Shown here in pieces: positions 56,773 to 64,000 of a stretch of 64,000 nt of DNA. Position numbers and translations under genes: made by a program. The stretch lies in contig JAZGUH010000117.1 in the NCBI GenBank assembly GCA_037893225.1, positions 1,302,001 to 1,366,000 on the forward strand, read 5' to 3'. The stretch comes from Hippasteria phrygiana (lineage: Eukaryota; Echinodermata; Asteroidea; Valvatida; Goniasteridae). A model generated the notes under the pieces. It was not told the DNA's origin, made no database searches, and worked only from the letters and a program-made list of their open reading frames with translations. Position 1 is the first letter of the stretch, and each line of letters begins with the position of its first letter.

Positions 56773-56981
56773 GAATCTTTTTTTGCAATCTGGAATTCCT
56801 GAGGTGTTTTCAAAAAGGTGTTTTTACCTGTAAAAGTGGATATAGACCGATAAAAACAGATATTCTAAGGGGATGCTTTTAGGCAAATACAACCTATATG
56901 TTGATCTGGGGTCCTCGTGGATTTTTCGTGGATTTTTCATAGATTTCGTGGATTTTTCATTTTTGGCCAATCTCACCCCTG
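56773..56981. mobile_element. hAT-like MITE, 5'-degraded copy 3
   Basis: Shares CTGGAATTCCTGAGGTG and the right end CCAATCTCACCCCTG with copies 1 and 2. The left third and its terminal repeat are not recognisable. Confidence 0.6.
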
Positions 56982-58380
56982 AATAAGAGCCAATACAGCC
57001 CTGTTGGACGCATCCATGACACAATGTCCCTTTAAATAGCTTTGTTGGGGGCTGCTAAACAGGCAGTCATCAAACACCTGTTGGTACAATGACATGTACC
57101 TTGTCCTCCAAAGTCATTGGCAGCAAGGTAGTATAGTAAAGGAAGGGGTTGCAGAAACATGAACAGCATAAGGGGGAGAAAATTTAGCATTGGAAGTTGT
57201 TGACCCCATGATCCCTAAATCGGGTAAATCAAAGTCCCTGGACTTGAACACGACAGCAATTTCTGCAACGAAAGTCTGTTGCAAACAAGGAAGACAAAAG
57301 TGCAACGCAGCACCATGGCTGCAACATTCAATTTCTAAAGAGGCTCAACAAGTGGTTTGAAAGTATGCCATGGATTAATACATACTGTAGATTAACAAGT
57401 CCGAATCAGATTATTAGAATGTGAACATGCATACAGACTAGATTTTCTAAATGAATCGTGAAAAGTATTTAAAAGCACAGGACGAGTCAAAGTCCTTAAG
57501 GTCACATCAGAGGCAGATGGTTTATGGATTTCTCTTGACTCTAGCTAGCACAGACTGCATGTAGTCACTTCCCTGGGTAATCTCTGCCTCACCTGCACCC
57601 CACCCTAACCTTCCCACCATAACCTTCCCACCATTTTGTACTTGTTCACGATTCCAAATGTTGAAGTGTGAGGACACTGTTTCTACAGGGTACTCTGTAG
57701 AAACACTGTTTCTATCAGTTCAGGCATTTACGGTAACAAAAAAGAAGTTAAAATTTGACTTTTTTTTAACAGTTAAGTTTGTAGGTTTTATTTGTTCACT
57801 GACCGGCTAAGTATGAAAATAAAGTACATGCAAACACAAACATTCCAAAAATGGATCCCGGAAAAAGAAAGAAAATGACCTTAAATTTCAAGCAATTAAA
57901 GGTTGAAAGGGATGGTATATTTCATGTACAGGTACATGATGCGGACAAAGTGTTTAAGTATTTATACATCTATTTTGTGGGACCTTTAATGTTTGTAGTA
58001 AAACAGATTGCATTGAGTGTGGGAAAAATATCCACAAACCCCAGACAGGATCGGAGGCAATTTTATGGGGACCACCTGAATGATTATGCAGATGTCTTTA
58101 ACACTAACATCAGAGCTTCAATGCCTGTAATAAAGAACTATAACGTTTTTTTAGGATTTAGTAAATTATTTGAAACATACTGGAGCAAGTGAAAATGTTC
58201 TAACTGTGAAAGTAAAAAAATGGGTTGTTCATTCAGGGCTAATTCTGAAAATTCAGCTTCGGCTCTGATTTTGGCTTGATCTCAAGCTATTTCCCAGCTC
58301 ATATCCTTTGCCAGTCTCAAGCCTAATACTTCATAAAATAAACAGACTCTGGCTCTAGCCTAAAATATTATTAGTTATCC
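56982..58380. other. Intergenic region without recognised genes
   Basis: Contains a 113-codon open frame at 57851-58192 of low-complexity, AT-rich character with no family resemblance that I can see. Confidence 0.4.
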
Positions 58381-58482
58381 AACAAGCGCGAGTGGACACG
58401 GAATAATGTATATAGTGCATCCGTGTTACAGTTCGTATATTTGGTACATTATGCAGTTGCAACATTGACCATGCTACGCGGG

Positions 58483-59056
58483 TTATTATACAACACCTGA
58501 ATAAATCCCAGCCATCCGATTGGTGGATCATTGATCACGTACATTGAAATATTCGTCCCATCACACGACGCGAACCCACACCGCCAAAACATGTTCTATC
58601 ACATGGTTCTATCAAACGGAAACGCGTTTGATAGAACTTTCCCGCCGCCACAACATGGCCGTCATTGGACTGGTTCCCAGTCCCTCTGTTGTCCTTCGGA
58701 CTTCAAATGTATATTATATACATATGGGGACCGGGAACCAGTCTAGGCTGCCATTCACACAAAATGGCGGACGGTGTTTCCGAACTGCGGTTTGTTTTTG
58801 TAACAGACGACGAAATATTGGAACTCGTAGGCGATGCTGACGCTGCTATTAACACAAAGAAACAAATTAAATATGCAGTCAAACGATTAGAGGAATTTGC
58901 AAGACACGCAGGAACAACAATTAAAGCTTTAACTGATTCGGAACTGGACCATTTTTTTTCACGGTTTTATGCGGGACTGAGAAGGTAAACGGCACGTTGT
59001 ACACCAAGAAATCCATGCATGCAATCTGTCAGATTTATTCAGGCGTTGTATAAAAC
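58483..59056. mobile_element. Inverted-repeat element enclosing the DUF3504 exon
   Basis: TTATTATACAACACCTGAAT (left) and its inverted counterpart at 59032-59056 pair at about 21 of 25 positions. Inside are two more hairpins: GTTCTATCAAACG / CGTTTGATAGAAC, and GACTGGTTCCC / GGGAACCAGTC. Confidence 0.5.
58764..58984 (+). CDS. Orphan first exon of a DUF3504 (Crypton-derived recombinase family) protein
   Basis: From ATG at 58764 it reads MADGVSELRFVFVTDDEI, then NTKKQIKYAVKRLEEFARH, then DSELDHFFSRFYAGLRR, ending at donor GTAAAC. The pattern NTK(R/K)...V..L.E(F/Y)...SELD..L..FYA..R is the N-terminal helical region I recall from DUF3504 proteins (KIAA1958/ZMYM/QRICH1 relatives). In those the next residues are KKDG and so on, which would lie in the next exon; none was found to 60.4 kb. 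The exon lies between inverted repeats 58483-58507 and 59032-59056, so it is probably carried by a mobile element or is a decayed copy. Confidence 0.55.
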
Positions 59057-59189
59057 AAATAATGAATGTTTCACATTCAAGCAATGGTAAGAATAATTTC
59101 ATGAGGTAACAGATGGAATGGGACATTCCATCTGTCACCGAATGAAATTAGTCTTACCATTGCACGAATGTGAAACATTCATTATTTGT
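59055..59189. repeat. 135-bp hairpin
   Basis: ACAAATAATGAATGTTTCAC at the left is inverted at the right end. The arms extend about 64 bp with few mismatches and almost no loop, overlapping the right end of the preceding element. Confidence 0.85.
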
Positions 59190-60330
59190 ATAATATCACA
59201 CTGTACAGTGTTGCTATGGATAGACCAATCAGGATCAAGGATTCAAATTTGCTTGAAGATAATTGAAAAAAGTGCCCCAGATCTTGCCTCATCTGGGGAC
59301 CTAAAGTTATGTTAAGTAAGCCAAGCCAGAGGTTTGAGAAAATGACCCTGAATTAAACAAGATACCTCATCAGAAATGCTAAAAATAAAATGAAGCACCA
59401 TAGAAAAACGATAATTAAATAAATAAAAAAACCTACAAAAAACAAACAAATACAAAACAGAAATACAAATAAAATGCACTGGAGAACTTCAAGTAGGTAT
59501 ATAATCACATAATGTGATGTATGCACTTTAAAGATATGTTGTCTGTGCTCTTAAAAGGAATTTATTTTTCTCCCACACATTTTTCAAATTGCATGCATTA
59601 GATTTTCACACAAAAAAAAAAACCTACTTTGGTCTATTTTGGGCATCTGCAACTACATTCTGAAAAAAACTTTTTTTTGCTCTAACACACAAAACGATAC
59701 ACCCTGCTGGAACTGAATTATATCAGTAATTCAACAATTGTAATTATTCAATGATTAAAAGAGCAGATCTTTAAATTTTCGATGTCTCAATAACTTTTGG
59801 ATTGCTAGAAAAAGGGCAATTTTAGAAATGCATTTTTTTTTTCAAAAAGAAAAGAGAAAACAGTATATTAAAAAAAGAAAAAAGAATACTGGCTGTACAA
59901 GTTATCCATCAATGTGTCAGGTCTGTACAAATTATGTTAGGTGAGGGCTGGACAATTTATGGATAAAAATGAAACACAAGATTGATGTGGGCTGTTTGGC
60001 TGACCCAGCTTCACTGGTTTCATATTTCAACAGGCAGTTTATGTAGTCTGTATGTGTCAAGGTTTCCTGTGTATGGTATTTGCACTATCTCAACCTTCTG
60101 GCAGAATAGTTACCTCCTAGCTAGCTCAAGGGTTAAAAAAAAAGAGCAAGGAAAAAAAAGTTGGAGCATACTTCCAGAAAGTAATTGAATGATATTCTCA
60201 TCAGGTGTTTGATCTCTGGGGTCAGCCCTGTCATGGGAAGCCTAAGTGTGGGATAATTGTGTGGTGGAAAATGGGCCTTCCTATTGGCTAGAACTTTGTT
60301 GATCTGTGGAAGGCCATCCCATAATAATCA
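59190..60330. other. Upstream region of second collagen-type gene
   Basis: AT-rich with several A-runs; no repeat or exon recognised. It would contain the upstream regulatory DNA of that gene, but no specific site can be supported. Confidence 0.4.
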
Positions 60331-60337
60331 TATAAAG
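60331..60337 (+). promoter_or_regulatory. TATA box of second collagen-type gene
   Basis: TATAAAG lies 107 bp upstream of the signal-peptide ATG. Transcription starting about 30 bp downstream would give an 80-nt leader with one short upstream ORF (ATG CTA AAC CAT GTA TAG) overlapping the start. The distance suits a single uninterrupted first exon. Confidence 0.5.
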
Positions 60338-60443
60338 CCAAGTTACAACAAGTGGGCGAATCAGCCTTGCAGCCACTGAAAACGTGCTGTAAAGCAGTCT
60401 CCACTCCCAGATTGTGGTGCACAAAGATTGTACATGCTAAACC

Positions 60444-62523
60444 ATGTATAGCTTTGTGGGCCAAAGAGGCCATTGCCTATGGCTTTTACTCCTAGTGGCG
60501 GTGATGTTTACGTCTTGTCAAGCACAGGATCCGTCTTTATCATCATCTGGTATGTTCAGACTTGATTTATATCTTCATTTATAGGGATGATTTTCAGATT
60601 TGATAATGCTCACTGGTGGATAGTAGTCAGTCAGTGGCAATAGTCCGAGCGTCGCTTCATTCTAAGGAGTGGTCTCAAGACTGATCAGCAGTCTTGAAAG
60701 ATTGGTGGATGAAAATAATCCATGCACCAGTCGTTAGTGGACAAAAGGGGTCTAGATGTTGCATAAAGCTTACGATCCACATGTGGTTTGTGACATGTAT
60801 TTGTACCAGTTTCCTACTACAGCGCATACTCTCCTGCATTGCAATGTTTGAAATTGAAAGTGCCACCATTACACTAGCAGTACTACCTCCCTACTGTTAT
60901 TTTTACTGAAGAAAAATCTGAGTCTTGTTTCCCTCCCACTTTATAAAAATATTTGTAATAGTGAAAACAACTGGAGTTTGCTTTTCAGTTAATCTTGCAA
61001 TCTTCCTCAGACCCAAAAATAAAGTTGTTAATTTGATCTTGTTTGTGTATTACCTAGGTTCCAGCTCGAGCTATGACGGGCCGCCCCGTGAATTGCCATG
61101 TAAGGACAACGACCAGAGAATATCCGTTCACGGTGAAACCTACCAGATGACCAAGTGTTCCTGGTGTACGTGTGTTAACTCCACACTTGCCTGTCAGTTT
61201 GAGTCCTGCCAGCCAGTATCGTGTTCAAAGAAACTTGAATTTGAAAATGTCTGCTGTCCGACCTGCCCGTACAGTAAGTTTATGTACAGTTTAGGCACTC
61301 GCTGTCCGGTTATATATGTCCCCCCCCCCCTCCCCCCAAAAAATAAAATTTGATTCATTTTAACTGTTTATACATTACGTTTGATGATTGGTTATAGCTC
61401 CAAATCAGCAAGAAAAACAATTTGGAGAGTTGACTTTGTGGTAAAACTTTTCAAAATTAATAAAAAGTTTATGCAAAACAGCTGTGTGACCAGACATCCA
61501 TCACGTAATGCTTGTGGGTCCATGCTCTGCATGAATGGCAAATATCAATTGATTTCCCCCATTATAACAATATACTTATCTAATATTACCAAATTTAGTA
61601 ATTAAATTGAAAAACTAATTTTGAGGTGCCACACCTAAAAAGCGTAGACACAGTTACTTTAAGATGGTGCATTCTGTGACAGATGGATCAAAACTATATT
61701 CATTTCTTAGACATTTCTTGCTACATCCGGTGGGTCACTGGGAAGACATACCAGAGTGAAAATAATTTTATTAAGGAGACATTAGGAAGACATTTTCATG
61801 ATGTACCCTTTCTATAATTGTTATCATATTCTAGAATTGTTGGAAATGCTCTCATATTAATATTCTGTAGTGTAAGCTTCAAGTTTATTGTTGGAAGGGC
61901 TAAAACAGAATGGGCAAAACACAGACAAAAATGTACAGAATCAAACTCTCGACTCGTACTGCATTAAAGTTCACCTAATATCTTCACTGCTCCGTCTTGG
62001 TTATAAATATGTATTCAAAACCTTTTGAATGTACATTTTGTTTTGTTTATTTGGTTACTCCACTCAGACGTGACGGTGACCGATGTTGTACCGGCACTTC
62101 CAGCTGATTTCTCTGTTTCTGAGGGCACCGCAGGTGAAACTGCACTTGATCTGAACGTGAATTATCTCTTTAGTAGAGAAACTACAAGTGTAGCTGGTCA
62201 AGGCCTGTGGACAACCAAGCTGTGGATGAGTAGCAGCGAAGATGGATCGGACGAACTCTCTGGCACCGTGGTAGAGGAGGCCCTGACGGAAGGACAGCAG
62301 TCCCAGGACTTGAGGAAATCCCAGGCACAGCTCTTCTCCACCGCTGGCATCAGGTACGAATTTGACCTGGCAGGTCATACGTGTGATGAAGCCAAATACG
62401 TCTGTGCCAAATTCAACAAAGGTCCCAAACCTGAGGTGGAGAAGGATTATTTGGACTTCTATTTCCAGGCCAATCCCACGGAGGAAGTACTGACTGGCTG
62501 TAGTAAGATACCAAACTGTAAAG
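60444..62523 (+). CDS. Second collagen-type gene, 5' part: signal peptide, VWC, SURF module
   Basis: Three exons, all joined in phase 1: 60444-60549, 61058-61273, 62068-62523; the gene continues past 62523 (donor GTGGGT). Exon 1 starts MYSFVGQRGHC and has a hydrophobic LWLLLLVAVMF core, with likely cleavage after SCQA. Exon 2 is a VWC domain with ten cysteines. Exon 3 is a 152-residue module with four cysteines (HTC, YVC, TGC, PNC). Known biology: sea urchin 2-alpha and 5-alpha procollagen N-propeptides are signal peptide, cysteine-rich VWC-type domain, then up to a dozen SURF modules of 140-145 residues with four cysteines, then helix. The fit is close. Fibrosurfin-like proteins share SURF modules and remain an alternative, since no Gly-X-Y is visible before the window ends. 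Confidence 0.85.
61058..61273 (+). CDS. VWC-domain exon
   Basis: A symmetric phase 1-1 exon of 216 bp. Cysteine pattern: ELPCKD, TKCSWCTC, LACQFESC, VSCSKK, NVCCPTC, the ten-cysteine von Willebrand factor C signature with CCxxC at the end. NSTL is a possible glycosylation site. In procollagens this domain sits at the N-terminus of the N-propeptide. Confidence 0.92.
62068..62523 (+). CDS. SURF-module exon
   Basis: A 456-bp phase 1-1 exon, so it can be duplicated without frame loss, as expected of a module repeated many times. The product is beta-rich looking (VTVTDVVPALPADFSV, TTKLWMSSS) with all four cysteines in the C-terminal 45 residues. Length and cysteine number match the sea urchin module. 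Residues near the start (NVTV) form a glycosylation sequon created across the splice junction. Confidence 0.75.
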
Positions 62524-62929
62524 GTGGGTGCTTATCCGTTTGGTGTTTTTGAAATACTGAGTGTAAGCCACTAAATAAGCCAGATTGGAAGTACAAACAC
62601 GACTGTACGGTGCATGTGCAGCAGGCCGCATTGGGATATAAACGTGGCTCAATTTTGTGCGCAAGTCAATACAGAAACTAATAACCAAATTTCAACTTTT
62701 AACTTTTTCACGCAATTTACCCCAAAAAGAAAGAAAAAAAAATAGATCAGTGTATAAAGGAGACAACTGTGAGTCGGTAGAAAAAATGTCATTGGCTTTT
62801 CCGACAATCAGTCGGAAAAAGCTTTGTTTTTGTCTTTGACCAGAATCCCATAGGCCATAGACTTACTACACAAATTTTGTCGGCGGCACTTCAGGTCTTA
62901 AAAAACCTCAGATCTTAACCAAAACGTAC

Positions 62930-63990
62930 CTTAAACATAGACCCTAAGCTGAAATTGTATGCCAAAGAGTGACATCATGATGACATCATCGGGTGTCATA
63001 TTACAAGCGATTTAAGATAAATATTTTTAATCTTTAAAATGCTATACAAAATCAGCCGTGAGACCCCTGATCTTGGTTTTAGTGTCAATTGATAGTATAA
63101 ACCAGGATCTTCATTTCATCTCGTGTACGTCAAATCACGTGACCCCTCCTTCCGGTCCAAACCGGAAGTGCCCTATAATTTGAAAGTGGAAAAAGATGTG
63201 AACTTGCTTTCAAAGATGTTAGTGTCCGCCTAGGTTGTACTTCACAAACAAATTACCTGTGATGTCATAAATTGTTTAAGTGCCCTCTAGCGGCAGGTTG
63301 AAAACATTTTTTAAATGAATAATCAGTCGATGTGTGTGGCGAAGTTTGCTGAAATCGACTTCATGCTAAGAACAAGATGAGAGGGAGAAAGATTGATGAC
63401 GTCACCAGACCGGAAGTTGCAATGAAAATACCTTTAAACCTTAAAATAATGCTGAAAAATCAACTGCGAGAGATATTTAATCCAGATATTTGCTTTAGAT
63501 GGCAGAGTGACGTCATCAAATATCGGATTACAAGCAATCAAAGATTTCTAGATTTAATCTTTGAAAATCAATATAAAATCATTCAAGAGAGATCTGATTT
63601 TGCTTTTAATGGGAACTGATAGAATAATCCATGGGCTTAATTGTTATATTACGTGCAAAATCACGTGACCTTTCCGTCTGGTTGAAACCGGAAGTGCCTC
63701 ATAATTTGAAAGTGGAAAAAGATGTGAACTTTTTAAGTATTTGAACCTTATAGTTTCTTCAAGCCATATCTCATCAACAGGACATGCTAAATTCAAAATT
63801 CTTGTTGTAGCTTTGTTAGCTCCTTTTATTCTTTCATATCAATGTGAAAAATGTGTGACGTCATGATGACGTAATCAGTTGTCACGTGACATGAATGTCA
63901 AGGTCAAAAGCAAGGTCAAAGGCAAAGTCAAAAGCAAGGTCAAAAATACAAATTTGCATCATATAGAACCTCAGATCTTAAATAAACTAA
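62930..63990. repeat. TGACGTCA-rich repeat, window end
   Basis: Palindromic TGACGTCATGATGACGT units, plus an 85-bp block (AACCGGAAGTGCC, then GAAAGTGGAAAAAGATGTGA) present twice, at about 63130-63220 and 63655-63745. Confidence 0.65.
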
Positions 63991-64000
63991 GCATAGATAT

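Noticed and set aside
57851..58192. 113-codon open frame as a gene
   Set aside because: AT-rich, no recognisable motif, no supporting splice or promoter signals.

Overview
The window is animal genomic DNA, most likely from an echinoderm. It holds the 3' three quarters of a fibrillar (clade A-type) collagen gene on the + strand, and about 20 kb downstream the 5' end of a second collagen-type gene. The second gene encodes a signal peptide, a VWC domain and a four-cysteine module of about 150 residues that matches the SURF (sea urchin fibrillar) module known from echinoderm fibrillar procollagen N-propeptides. That module, together with abundant short terminal-inverted-repeat elements and tRNA-derived SINEs in the introns, is the basis for the assignment.

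1-40.5 kb: 41 exons of the first collagen gene. Exons 1-34 encode 257 uninterrupted Gly-X-Y triplets, each exon starting with a whole Gly codon and being 45, 54, 72, 99 or 108 bp. Exons 35-36 carry the last triplet and the C-telopeptide. Exons 37-41 carry a tolloid-like cleavage site, a short coiled coil and the COLFI C-propeptide, ending at a TAG at 40539-40541. The gene starts upstream of the window. The introns (0.2-2.8 kb) are full of MITEs, SINEs, a LINE tail and minisatellites.

40.5-48.5 kb: 3' UTR with several AATAAA signals, then a minus-strand three-exon gene (45058 to 42519). It predicts 742 aa: two zinc-finger-like N-terminal motifs, a tyrosine-recombinase-like core and a C-terminal SANT/Myb-like segment. 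A possible non-coding 5' exon with a CpG-rich flank lies near 47.3 kb.

48.5-60.3 kb: mostly repeats, including nested elements, a 517-bp element with an exact 9-bp target duplication and an internal 16-bp minisatellite, and an element bounded by inverted repeats that contains a lone first exon of a DUF3504 (Crypton-derived) protein.

60.3-62.5 kb: TATA box and first three coding exons of the second collagen-type gene, which continues beyond exon 3. 62.9-64 kb: a repeat rich in TGACGTCA palindromes, also seen at 0.6-1 kb and 38.4 kb.

The two collagen genes lie head to tail. Their products would be secreted and processed in the extracellular matrix; whether they co-assemble cannot be read from the sequence.
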